DNA of 64,000 nucleotides from Ziziphus jujuba (taxonomy: Eukaryota > Streptophyta > Magnoliopsida > Rosales > Rhamnaceae): positions 5,025,501 through 5,089,500 of the forward strand of contig NC_083386.1 of assembly GCF_031755915.1 (NCBI RefSeq), given 5' to 3'. Each line of letters opens with the position of its first letter. The stretch's first letter is position 1. Under the pieces are notes generated by a model, which searched no databases, was not told the origin of the DNA, and saw nothing but the letters and a program-made list of their open reading frames with translations. This document shows, one piece after another, positions 37,345 to 49,318 of this stretch. Both the position numbers and the translations under genes were made by a program.

Positions 37345-38606
37345 TTTAGGTTCTAGTATTCCTAAGGGACTGTGCATTGTTGTACATCCCATTTGCGTCT
37401 AATCTCTCGTTTCACCTGTCTTGAAGCATTATTTTCCTTTATCTCGAAGCAAATCCGTTGCCCGAGTTTAAATAACTCTAATCTTCGAGGGTGCCAATTA
37501 GAAGTCACCTATCCTTGAGGGGGATTTGTATGGCCTAGCTAGATGGTCAAGGATTGCCTCTTCTTTACCAAAGCTCAGGTGAGAGGAGGAGACCTGATTA
37601 AGTTGGACCTTTGGGTTTAAATAGCCCTACATGCGAATTGAGTAGTTATGAATCTTATGTTTATGGACTGCTACCATAAAGGAGTAAAATTAAAGTGTTT
37701 CAGCTTACCTGAAGTGGTGCTTCGTGGAGGAGTTAGGGGGCCTTTTGTCAGGACCCGTCCAGAATTCCTTCCTCGGAACCCTAAACAAGCCCTGATCCCA
37801 GGGAAACCCTACCGGACCCTCCAACAGAAAATCCGGCAGAGCCTCCCCTAAGGGATTTACTTACCATAAATTACCTGCACTGAAAACACACTTCTATAAA
37901 CATCCCTTTATTCCTCTCACAAACTACAATTTGTTCCACAAATTTCAGCACTTCTCAAAAACAACAACAGTCCAGTGCATAAATAAAACAGAAGTATCCC
38001 AATAGTATACAGAGCTTTAAGAAGTGCTAAACAACAGAATACAACAAGGCTGAAAGAAATAATACATTGAAATAAAAGAGTACAGAAGTACTTCTCGAAA
38101 CACAACAGCAGCGGAAAACTTGGTTCGCTCCAGAAGAACGTCTATCACCACTTGCACCTAAGGGAACGGAATTTAAGAGTGTGAGATACTAATCATCTCA
38201 GTGAGTGACCCTAACTACTGAACACCTTTAGTGATAATAAAATAATATTAATAGCAATTAAGGAATAGAACAAATACCAACAATTAATAAATAATAGTAA
38301 TAACTGTTGGAAAATAATAATTTCCCTCAAAACTCTCACCAATCACTCCGTTTGAAATGTTCCCTTTTTTAAAACCTTTTCACAAAACCCAATATACATA
38401 CCTCCCGAAAACCAAGGGATTAAACCATTTGATAAACAATAATTAAATAAAAACATACCCCAATATATAATTAAAATGTAATAAATTATGGTAAATGATT
38501 TTTGAACACCTTTGGGGTTTAAAACATTATTTGCAATTTACACCGACGCACCACACCATATACCGGTGATGCCCTCCGATACCCAGCGTCCCGAGCACCG
38601 ACTGGC

Positions 38607-38627
38607 GGGGGGGGGGGGGGGGGGGGG
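38607..38627. repeat. G(21) homopolymer
   Basis: An unbroken run of 21 G. In sister LTRs the same spot holds a short C4 (CTCCCCGCC on the other strand). Confidence 0.85.
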
Positions 38628-40309
38628 TTAAAGAGAGAAACCTGCAACGGTCACTTCGGCGTCCCGACAGTACCGCTGCTAAAACCATCAACCCGGCCAA
38701 GGAGGAGGGCAGCTGTGGCCAATAACAAACTTGTCTGCCCACGGTCCAATGGCAACTCACGGGTGAAGTAATAACCGCACGCTAAACCACATAATAACCG
38801 CGTGCTACCACGTGTCCATACACCATACACCAGAACACTAATACTGTATGAGTGCATCTAAAAATAAACATTAATAACCAACCGTACCGTTTTCCAAAAT
38901 TACCGTGGGAAATACATTAAATTCTCACACTTACCATCCCATATATTTTTATTCAATAACCCGATATGAAACATTGATAACCAACAAACTACAATTTTCT
39001 CAAAGTACGAGATGCAACCATAAAAATACCGCGGGCATAATTTATAAAATTTAAACAAATATTTTCATAAAATAATTAACCCAATTATGCCCGAAAAACC
39101 AAATTTAAAACCACGTACCAATACTACCAAATACACTTTGCTCATGCACAATAAATAAATTAAACCACAGTAAAACCATAATTAAACCACACCACATGAG
39201 CATAATTTAAATACCAATTTAAATATAATTAAACATAATTAATTGCCCAAAATAATTTTTTGAAGGTGTGTCACTCACCTTGAGCACGCAAATCAACTAA
39301 GATCCTCCTCGGGATCAACTCCACCACTCGTACGTGCACCGAATCGAAGCTCGCGTGATGAGGATCACGGATTCGGTCTTACTTTCCGATGATCGGACCA
39401 AACGGGGTCGGAATCTCGCCGGAAAGCTTTTCGGATTTCGGCTCCACAATTCTCCCAAACCGTCGCAAATTGGTGGAAACAGAAGCCGGATTCGGGTTCA
39501 GGAGGTCGAACACAGCGGACTGGAGCCTGCCGGAAATTCGAGTACTCGCCGGAACAGTACTTTCCGGCGAGCCGCCGCGGTCACCGGCGGTGGCACGTGC
39601 GGTGGCCGTTGGTCGTGAAATTTTGTAGACTTGTAGATCATGAGGAGAGCAATCCAATGGAACTGGCGGTGAGCAAAACGGAGGCCGGACGGCGGAGAAA
39701 TCACCGTTTGAAGTTTTCCGGCCCCTCGCCGGAAAATGCTCCGATCCCGGCGCGTCGGTGGTCCGATGGCCGTGATTTTTGGTGGGTCGGCCGGAATTGA
39801 GGAGAGGATCAAGGGTGTATGGCGCGTGTGGCCAAAAAATGGCCAGAAGTGGGTCGATTTGCGGTGGCCGGCGGTGGAGGGGAAAAACTCGCCGCCGATC
39901 TTCGGACGTCCGATCCGGGCGCGTCCGGCGGCCGATCGCCGTGAAACTTGGAGGTTTTGCAGGAAATGGGGAGGGGAAACTTTCTGGCCGGTGCATGTAC
40001 TGTAGATCGGCCGGAACAGTTGAAAAATTCCGACGGCCGGCGGACTCTCTCTCTTTCTCTCTCCTCTCTCTCTTTCTCTCTCTTCCCCGAGAATTTTATC
40101 AAATAAAACCCCTGTGCGACACTGTTCATGTCACGTGGACCAATTAGAAGCTGACACGTGGAATTTCACTGTTCACCGACTCAAAAACATTAAAATATTA
40201 CGGTATCCGATAAACTTCAAACGTCCATAACTTTTTAACCGGATGTCCGTTTTGAGCGTGCCGCTAGTCTGTGAACTTGTATCGACGAGCACTTCACAAC
40301 CACGCACGA

Positions 40310-40545
40310 GTCAAAGCTCATTTCCCCATAAACAAAAAGTCAACTCCGGCACCCCTGGACAGTTTGGACCGCAACTTGTTTTGCTCATAACTTTCAAACC
40401 GTAGCTCCGTTTTCGACGTGCTACCAGTCTACGAACTCGAGGCATCTTGCACTTCGCTACGGTACCCTGGTCAACTCAAAATTCCAATCAGGTCAAAAAG
40501 TCAACTTTTGACCCCTTCGATCAAGGGTCAACCTCGGTCAACGTG
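40310..40545 (-). promoter_or_regulatory. TTGAC (W-box core) array in BL-E
   Basis: About seven minus-strand TTGAC cores, including two in the last 20 bp (GGGTCAACCTCGGTCAACG on plus). Confidence 0.6.
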
Positions 40546-42860
40546 CACGGATTCCGGTGCAATTTGGGATGGGGTGTTACACCTTTACCGTGGTTAATTT
40601 ATATCCTCATCTCCAAAGAGCTATCGAAGAATTGTTGTCAAGGGTATTTGACCCATGTGGTTGATGCCCGAGTAGATGGTGAGTGTTGGAACTGCTCATA
40701 GTGGGAAGCAATTCGAAAGTGTTTTCCCAACAAGTTACCTGGATTACGACCGTAAAAAGGATATCAAATCACCATTAAATTGGCTTTGGACATCAATCTA
40801 TTTCAATACCGTCATACCATGCGACTCCACCAAAGTTAAAGGTCTGAAAGGCTCAGCTGCAAGATTTGGTGAATAAAGGTTTCACTAGATCAAGTTTATC
40901 ATCGTGAATGGCATCTGTTTCGTTCATGGAGAAGAATGATGGTTGCCTAAGGGTGTGTATCGGCTACCAATGATTTAACAAGGTCACCACCCATAATCGA
41001 TACTTGTTGTTGAGTATGGATGTGTGTCGATCAACCTCAAGGTATCAAGATATTTTTCCGATCGATTATCAAAAATTAAATGCTTTTCAAAGTGATATTT
41101 GGAATTAAAGATATTTTATTTCTGTTTTTATTATTTATTTAAATCGATGTTTTAGCATGAATTTCATTTACATTGATTTTATTATTTATTTAAAGTTGTG
41201 AATTAAAATGTATTTTGACATGTTTTTATAATTTACCTTGATTATGAGAGTTTACATAAAATGTGTTTTTATCATTTATTCAATTAATGTTTTAAATGTG
41301 CATTTTATTATGACTTTATTGTTCAAATTGATTGGATGATTTAAAATGAATTTTATTATATTGTTACTCTTATTTTAAATACATGTTTCAAATGGATTTA
41401 AATATTTCTTTTATTATTTAATCGATTCATTTTACTTATTTTAAAATGATTATTAAAATGCATTTATTCATGTTTTTATTATTGTTTCAATGTGGAATTT
41501 TAACAATTGCCTATGCAAGTTAAGATATTTTAAACTAATTAAAATAACTCTCTTATTATTTATTATTTCATTGATTTAATGAGTAAATTTTATAAATTAT
41601 ATTTTGATTTTTGATTTTTGAGGAGGTTGAAAATTTAATTTAGGTTGATAAATTGTATATATTTTATGTTGATGGTATATTTGAAAAATATATTTTATTA
41701 TTTACTTATGTTAAGGTTTTTCTAAGAACGACTTAAGGGTTAAGTATCGCTAATTGAGAGTCCAAAGTAGGATATCGTTGAGTTCAAAAAGGAGATCCTA
41801 AAGGAAGCACGTGATTCAATGTATGCGATACACTCCAAAGGTGTGAAAATGTATCAAACGCTCACTAAGTATTATTGGTGGATTGGCACGATAAAGGAAG
41901 TTGACGAATTGGAATCAAGGTACGTAAGTTGTCGACAAGTAGAAGCGGGAAGTATAATGTTCAACCGTAGTTATTTTTGTTTCATAGAAACTAAGAAGAT
42001 TTTGATATTTCATTTTCTTGGAGATTAAAGGTTTTATATTGCCAGTGATTTATAGAGCTAAGGTTATTAATATCCTTGGTGATAGCTTAACCTCATAAGA
42101 AATATGATTTTTGAGGTATAGTTAGAATATAAGAAAGCATTGAATATTTTCCTATGGTTGAGGATCTAGTAATTAGTTCATAGTATTGGTTGTGATATTA
42201 TAATTAAGTTTAAATTTTTTATTGCTTGAGGTATGGATTCTTGGAGTCTGTTGAAATTGGAAGATTTTAGAGTGTCTCAAAAATGATATTGGGATGTTGA
42301 AAGGATTCAGACTTGACCTTATATATATGCCTTCTCCTTGGTGATGATAATCTCAAGGATTATACGAGACTTCATAAGCGATTTAAGATCGTCCAATAGA
42401 ATGAATATGAGAATTTTTATGTTTTATGACTTTTGATGAAATTAATTGAAGGAAATATGGTTGTCGAGGTTAAAGTAATTGGATAATCAACGAGGCATAA
42501 GGATCTTATAATTGTAAGTTTTAGGAGTGTAATCAGATGCAACAAGAATAATCTCAATCTTAAATTGGTGACATTGGTATTTGGTTTGGGAAAATTAAGG
42601 TTAAGTTCTAATCATTCCTTTTAAATTGATAGATGGAGTTATCTAAGGATTATGATTGCATTATCTACCACCATCTGGACAAGACAACTGTGGAGGCTGA
42701 TACACTAAGTAGGAAGTTTATAGGTTCATTGACTTATATGCAGACAATACGACTTCCATTTATGGTTGAGTTGCGAGAGTTGGGTGCCAGTATTGATCTG
42801 TATTTAATAGAAAATCTATGTTTTACCTCGAGAATCAGAAGAAAAATTACAAATTGAGAA

Positions 42861-44029
42861 TCAGAAATTGAATGCTAAATTATGAAAACTATATCAAAAT
42901 CAGAAGAAAAGACAGATCAATAATATTTTAACTACCAAGGAGTTATATATAACCAAATGAGCGTTCACAATATGATTTGCTTTTATTTTTTATTTTTTTC
43001 CCTCAAATTCTTTTACTTCAACTTAGAAAATCTTTAACTTTTCGAGTATTTGTCTGAAAGAATAATTTTGGCAAATGGTTGATGTCAATATAGAAGAAAC
43101 TGCGTTTAAACATTTGAGTGTATAGTAAATGGAGTTAAACTAGGAACAAAAGAAAGACACTGACAAAAATGAACAAAAAGAAACCAGGAAATTAATCAAT
43201 ATATGAAAATATCCCTCATAAGAATACCTCAATATTTTTTGCTTTGTTTTGTTTCAATGTAGTAAATGGAGTTAAATTAGGATCAAAAGAAACTGACAAA
43301 ATGAACAAAAAGAAACCTGGAAATTAATCAATATGTGAAAAAATATCCTTCAAAAGCATACCTTAATATTGTTTTTTCTGTTTTGTTTCAATTTCTAAAG
43401 GAAAAGGAGATCGATTCTGCGTTAATAGTGAATCACAACGACCACGACTTCTTGCAGAAATGGAATCTTTCAGTGTGGACGCTTAGGTTCATATCAGGGA
43501 TATAATAATTAATTCGATATCAAAATTGAAAATAAAAATAAAAATAAAAATTTTAAGTTTAAATTAATTATCTATGGATGATGGAGAAACCTCAGAACTA
43601 TCAAATAATAATTTTCTTTTTAGAGAGAGGAAAAAAAAAATTTAATGAGTCTCTGTTCATTCACATGGTTGCCAGCTTACTTTTTTCGATTTTCGCTTCT
43701 TAATTAGTTTATAATATTCATCTCATTCCTTACCTAGTTGACCAGTGATCGCTGATCACTGCTTAATTAATTGATTATTTACAATTTTTCCATTAAAATA
43801 AATTTCTTAATCATTATTATTATATTATTATTATTAACAAAAATCAGTCTTTCAAATTGATCTGTATAATTTTAATTTTCTGTAGGAGCCATAGAGACAG
43901 AAGAAGTAGCAGAGTGCCTAGATTTACATTTTCGAAAAAGAAAATTAATTAAGAAGATGTGCTGGTATGATATGGTATTTTCAAGATATATAAAATGTGC
44001 CACCATATTTGGCAGGATGTATGTGATAG
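42861..44029. other. Intergenic, duplicate of the left NLR upstream flank
   Basis: No gene. 43330-43520 resembles 1530-1680, and 43650-43790 resembles 3050-3180. It contains an approximate 137 bp tandem repeat (43123-43396). Confidence 0.55.
43123..43396. repeat. About 137 bp diverged tandem duplication
   Basis: Units start TAGTAAATGGAGTTAAA at 43123 and 43260 and share the AAAGAAACC.GGAAATTAATC segment. Confidence 0.75.
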
Positions 44030-44983
44030 AGATTAGTTCACGTGAGTCTATCTTCAAGATTTCCTTATCTGTTATAAATCATTTTTATCATTACTCATTT
44101 GTAGTCATCTACACCAATTGTATTTGTATATAAATATTAATTTTTTATTCAATAAAAAAATAACTTTCCTTTATCAGCCAACTACAACTCTTTTATGTTA
44201 TCAGAGCATTAAAAGCTCTAACAGAGTTTTTTTTTTTTTCCGATCCAATCTGTGCTGAATTTTTCAATTTTCTTTCTTCTTTTTTTTTCTTTGCTATGGC
44301 TGACGACACACCTGGTCACCCATCTCTTCTGCTTCTTACTCCTCTCTGATTGATACTCCAACCTATGACTTTGCCAATCTGGTCTTCATGAACGTTGCTA
44401 CACAAGCACCAATTCGGCTCACCCCAGTTAACTTCTTCACTTGGAAAGCACAGTGGGATGCTGTAACACCCTGTCCTGAAGTACATCGGAAATTTTTTTC
44501 ACGTTGATCAAGGTTGATCGAGTTTGACCGTTGTTGACCGAGAGGGATTAAAATTTAACTTTTTGATCTGGATGGAATTTCTCTTTGACCGGGGTACCAT
44601 TGCAAAGTATGCATCGACCCGAGTCCATAGACTAGTAGCACGTCAAAAACGGAGCTACAGTTTGAAAGATATGGGCAAAATAAATTGAGGTTAGAACTGT
44701 CCAAAGGGTACCCGAGTTGACTTTTTATTCGTGCAAAGTTGAGTTTTGACTCATGCACGGTTGTGAAGTACTTGTCGATACGAGTTCATAGACTAGCGGC
44801 ACGCCCAAAACAGGTATGTGCTTTATAAGTTATGGATCTGTAAAGTTTTCTAATATATCATTATTTTATTATTATTATTAGTATTATTATTGTTTTATTA
44901 TATTATATTATTATTATTTTATATATTTATTTTTTTTCTTTTTTTTCTTCTTTCCCACGTGGGAAAAAACAGCCCCCTCCCCT

Positions 44984-45000
44984 CCCCCCCCCCCCCCCCC
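44984..45000. repeat. C(17) homopolymer
   Basis: Seventeen C after CCCCCTCCCCT, at the pyrimidine tract beside the G-box in BL-F. Confidence 0.85.
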
Positions 45001-46269
45001 AATTCCTTCTTCTTCTTCCTTCTTCTTTCTTCCTTCCCTCTCACTCTTGCCGGTCCCTCTTTCTCTTTGCTGCACCTCTTCCAGCCGTTGCATGGCCACA
45101 TGCGCCAGACGACATGGTGGCCCACGGCTGGACGAGCCCGGGCGTCGAGTCGACAGTTGGTTGGTCGGCATCAACTCCCAAAGCCAACAGTCGGCTAGGT
45201 GGTGGGTGGTTGATTTTCCGGCGGCCACCGGTCCCGAGGTTGGTCCCTTGCCCTAATTTTTGACCCCCTGATTCCAAAAATGACATCCATTTGCCCAAAT
45301 TCCAAGCCATTGGTGAGATGAGTGGAGGGGGAGTTCAGCCGAAACTTCCCTGCCATTTTCTGGCCAACTACGATGGTTCCGAACCAAACGAAGGTTGGTT
45401 TTACACTTATCATCTCCTTAGCTTTCATTTGGCACCTTATTTGTGAATTGTGATTGAGTATTTTGAAAGATGTCATTTTTGGATAAAATAATATTATTTT
45501 AATGTGGTAATATAAAAAATGTATGTTTGATGTTTAAATAATTGCTATTTATATTGATGATGTCCAATTGTGTTGAATTGCATAAATATGGGTTGAATTA
45601 ATGTTTCTTAAATTTAGAAAGCTGTAGATTTTAAATTGCTGTTAAATTATTGTTAACTTTACTGTGAGGTTATTGTGAAGTTATGACAGCTAATAGAATG
45701 TATCTTTATATGCTTAATTATTAGTGGAATTGTATGTGGTTCTATTGACATTAAGTATGAATTAATTTGAAGGTTTGCGGAATTGATCATATTGAATTAT
45801 TGTGATCAAAACTATAGTTATGTGTTTAATTATTTATTTATGCATGAAATTTTGTGAATTTGATAAAAGTGCATAAATTTAAGTGTATTATATAAAAATT
45901 CAAATTTTATGATATTATATTATATTTAAAAAATATATAATGTTATAAAATATTTCTATCGATTTTCGATGCACCATATACGTACCGGTGTTCTGTAGTT
46001 GTTGATGTGATTAGCGCATGGATGGATGTGGATGTCATTACCGCGCAGGTTATAATGTCTCCCGTGAGTTGCCATCGGACCAAGGGCAGGCAAATTTGAT
46101 ATTGGCCATAGCCGCCCCCTTCCATGGCCGGGATGACGGTTTAAGCAGCGGTGCGATGGGACGCCACATGACCGTATATCGGTTTCTCTCTTTAACCTCC
46201 CCGTCAGATGGTGCTTTGGGACGCTGGGCATCGTAGGACACCATTGGTATATAGTATGTGCATCAAGTA

Positions 46270-46980
46270 TATTTTGTATATATATATATATATTATATTT
46301 GTATATATCACACTGTACAGGGACAGCGATCCAATATAGTTCATTAAGAGCTAGCTTCGTAACTATGTTGCTTACGAGTCCAGGGGATTGGACGGCCAAT
46401 CTAGGCAACCACCCCGGACTGTATTGGTAGCAGGGTACTGATGACAGCTGGAATCATGGATTGCGCAACATATTGGAGGATATTATTTGTACCCCTGATG
46501 CGAGTGTATATTTGATAATATTTTTTTTGAATTTTAAATTATTATTTGATCTTGTATTATTCTATTTATTCATAACCTGATTTTCTAGCATTATACTTAA
46601 TTGCTTTTATTGTCATTATTATTATTAATATTATTCTCGTTATTAATATTACAATTATTATTTATCAGAATTATATTTACAATTATTTTCATTATTACTA
46701 ATATTATCATCGTCATTATGATTATTATTATTATTATTATTATTATTGCCATTATTTATTTTATTTTATTATTTTTATTATTTCTATTATTATTATTAGC
46801 ATATGATATATCTGGACAAGTATCACAGCCTACAGGCAAGAAAGATAGCTATTGGACAAGTATAATAGTCTTTGGACAAGTGGTAGCTTTTGGGTAGGTG
46901 AGATAGTCCTTGGGACAGCTGTGATTATGTGATAGTTTTTGGACTAGTGATTACCTTCGAGTAAATATGACAGATGATAG
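46270..46980. repeat. Unique AT-triplet and TGGACAAGT repeat segment in BL-F
   Basis: After the TATA run at about 46276-46292 the sequence departs from all other BL copies. It includes an ATT-rich zone (46600-46800), then four or five diverged units around TGGACAAGT or TTGGACAAGT (46810-46960). Origin unknown. Confidence 0.6.
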
Positions 46981-49279
46981 TAGTACTATTTTTTATTATG
47001 AAAACGATTGCTATTATTATTATTGTTGTTGATGTGATGATTGTTTTACTTTTCTTCTTATATTACGCATCGTGGGTGGTGCGGGTGGACGTGAATGATT
47101 AAAGGTATAATTAGATGTTTATTTAGTTGATTATTCCTAATATATACGTATGTGTTTTATATAAATTGTTATTGAAGTGCTGCCACTATAGAAATTATTG
47201 TAGTAAGGTAGGAGGGATAAGGTGATACCATATAGGAGTGTAACTTTGTGCAGCTAAATTTTGTGGTAAGTCCTTCCCTTAGGGAAGATGCTGTCGGATT
47301 TTCCATTGGAAAGTTCGGTGGTATTTCCCTGGGATCAGAGCTTGTCCAAGGTTCCGGTGAAGGATTTTGGACGGGTCCTGACAGATGCTCTCCTTTATGG
47401 TTACGCATTTACCGGTTATGTTGATGGCTCTCTACCTTGTCCTTCCCAATCCCAACCAGCCATATTTATTTTGGACTCGGCAAGATCAACTTCTTTTTGG
47501 ATCTCTCCTTAACTCTCTGTCTCCTGACCTTGCATCAATGGTGGCTTCAGCTAAAACATCATGTGAGTTATGGAGCAAGCTATGTCTTACTTATGCCAAG
47601 CCATCTACATCATGCATCATTAGACTTTGGGAAAAGCTTGTTCGACCATAAGAATCACGCAGTATCACAACTTATATGTTTGAAATCAAAGCAGGAGCAA
47701 ACGAATTAGCCTTACTTAATGAACCACTCAAAGATGAAGAGATAACGATTTATGTCCTCACTGACTTAAATCATGATCTAAAAAAAATCTCTGCTGTTTT
47801 GAGATCAAAGGATACAGAGATCTTATTATTATTATTATTATTATTATTTTCGAGGAAGCAATAGTTCCTTACGGAAACAAAAAAGTCAAATTTACTTTTT
47901 TAAATTTACTTTTTGCTTATCCATTTTTATTTGAGTTTTTTTTTTTTTTTTTTGTTTAACATATTGTTTATTTACATAATGTTTTTTAGCAGACATATTG
48001 TTAACTTTCACTATCTTCGTCATTTGTACAATATCATTGACCCAATTTTTTATAATATATTTAAATATATAGATAGTTTTATTATCAATATACATATAAC
48101 CATTTTGGCTAGTCATGGCAGTTTCATATCAATTGTTTGTTTTTATTTTTTTTATATATAATTTTCAAATTCAAATGTGTATTTTATTATGTTATTGAAA
48201 AATTATATGTACTATTAGTTGATGATCAGAAAAATTACCAAAAATAAAAATAAAAAATGACTTGGAGATGTAATAATATTTAAAGTATTTAAGATCTGAT
48301 ACTGAAAACACCATAAACCATTCATTGTTTTGGCGTTTTCGAAGGCCTTAATTACTATAATAAATATAAAATATATACACATAGTTAAGCTCAAAACACA
48401 AGAAACATGAGTGATAGTATTTGTTTAAAGGCTAGACACGCCCAAGATTTTAAAGGTTAATTTTTTTATTTTTTATTATTATTATTATTTCTTTATGCTC
48501 TTCAGAGGCCGACCTCGCTTGTCTTGTTAATGCACTATGTGTTAAATAAATTAATAATTGTGGATTTAGCATAATCAATTACTCACTTACAGGGTTTATT
48601 TATGTCATTAATGGGACTGACTTATTTTATTATTTTATAGTAGGGTCCTTGGTCACACACTTTCTATAAGATTCCAGTTGGCCCATTGGACAGGAGGACC
48701 AACTCTCTTTATAAACCCATTGACTTACCCATATTTTTCTACTATTATTATATTATTAAATTATTAGTATTTTGTGTGTATTAAAATTAATGAGTAAGTG
48801 TGACTTGCAGACACTATAAAAGGTCTAGGGCAAGCAAATAAACTTATGCCATACGGTATTATGATATTAGAGTTTTCAGAGATTTGAGAGTGGTTTGAAA
48901 GCAGTGTGTCCATATGCACTACTTTATATTGTTTTCTATTTTGCAGGATTAAAGATTTAATTTATCAATGGCTGTGTTTAGAGGTTAGTGATTTATGATT
49001 AATGAAATTTATTATGTATATTTAGATCCATAAAATCTAACACTATGTTTAATTGGTTCAGTTTATGCTAAGTTTGTTTGGTTCTCATCAAATTTTCTAT
49101 GAATTTGAAATTTATTTTAAAAAAATAATGTTTTATGATGTTTGAGAGATTTTCGTTAAGCGTTCTTAATTTGAGAACCGAACACCATGCCGACAACTCC
49201 ATTACTGTCGAGAATCCAGAGCCATTTTCCACCCAAAGTCCACCTATTCCATGGTTTTGACAGTTTTGGTCAAATTGCC

Positions 49280-49280
<1 letters not shown>

Positions 49281-49316
<36 letters not shown>
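49281..49316. repeat. (TAA)n microsatellite
   Basis: About twelve TAA units. Confidence 0.9.

Positions 49317-49318
<2 letters not shown>

Larger units (their letters stand above)
37746..40581 (-). mobile_element. BL-E, solo LTR nested in gypsy pol
   Basis: 2836 bp, minus, TGTCAGGACCCGTCC to GGGGTGTTACA, with an exact 5 bp TSD CCTTT (37741-37745, 40582-40586). A 21-base G run lies at 38607-38627. Confidence 0.95.
37345..42860 (+). pseudogene. Ty3-gypsy pol remnants, scrambled
   Basis: Sequence before BL-E ends in a protease-RT linker piece (LPEVVLRGG). After it comes LSKNCCQGYLTHVVDARV, then an RT start (KNDGCLRVCIGYQ.FNKVTTHNRY at about 40930-41010), all with stops and frame changes. An AT-rich stretch of about 700 bp follows. 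Then an integrase zinc-finger-like piece appears (IHSKGVKMYQTLTKYYWW, about 41820-41960; HHCC residues partly lost), and further right an RNase H tail (DYDCIIYHHLDKTTVEADTLSRK, about 42645-42720). In Ty3-gypsy elements RNase H precedes integrase, so the order is reversed here. The gag region is missing or unrecognisable. These domains once encoded reverse transcription and integration; nothing here is functional. Confidence 0.8.
44462..47383 (+). mobile_element. BL-F, solo LTR in copia gag
   Basis: 2922 bp, TGTAACACCCTGTCC to GGACGGGTCCTGACA, exact 5 bp TSD GATGC (44457-44461, 47384-47388). Its TTGAC array has partly decayed (several GTTGATC). It lacks the hairpin and carries a unique segment at about 46270-46980. 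Confidence 0.95.
44296..47872 (+). pseudogene. Copia gag fragment, interrupted
   Basis: Begins at ATG 44296 (MADDTPG). In a shifted frame it gives PVNFFTWKAQWDA up to the BL-F insertion at 44462. After 47383 it resumes with LLYGYAFTGYVDGSLPCP, then DQLLFGSLLNSLSPDLASMV, CELWSKLCLTYAKPS and NEPLKDEEITIYVLTDLNHDLKKI. This is the UBN2-type copia gag, the capsid protein. Several frame changes are needed, and the zinc knuckle and all later domains are absent. Removing BL-F with one copy of GATGC restores register across the insertion. Confidence 0.8.
44030..47880 (+). mobile_element. Second copia fragment, 5' end only, split by BL-F
   Basis: LTR-like sequence up to about 44190 precedes a PBS (TGTTATCAGAGC, 44196-44207, one mismatch to the usual TGGTATCAGAGC) and then a gag start. 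The fragment ends in an ATT repeat at about 47825-47850; no pol or 3' LTR follows. The left boundary is not resolved. Confidence 0.65.

Noticed and set aside
38527..38857. Short tandem units as a CRISPR-like array
   Set aside because: The GCGCGCTAATCAC-type units in the LTRs are diverged, without spacers of constant size, and this is plant DNA.
39334..40147. Long frames on both strands, up to 205 codons
   Set aside because: This GC-rich part of a solo LTR has few stops in any frame; sister LTRs do not keep the frames.
44890..45310. Pro/Ser-rich and Gly-rich frames
   Set aside because: Produced by the C17 tract and pyrimidine tract of BL-F.
46601..46897. 98-codon Ile/Leu-rich frame resembling a membrane protein
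   Set aside because: It is a translation of ATT triplet repeats.
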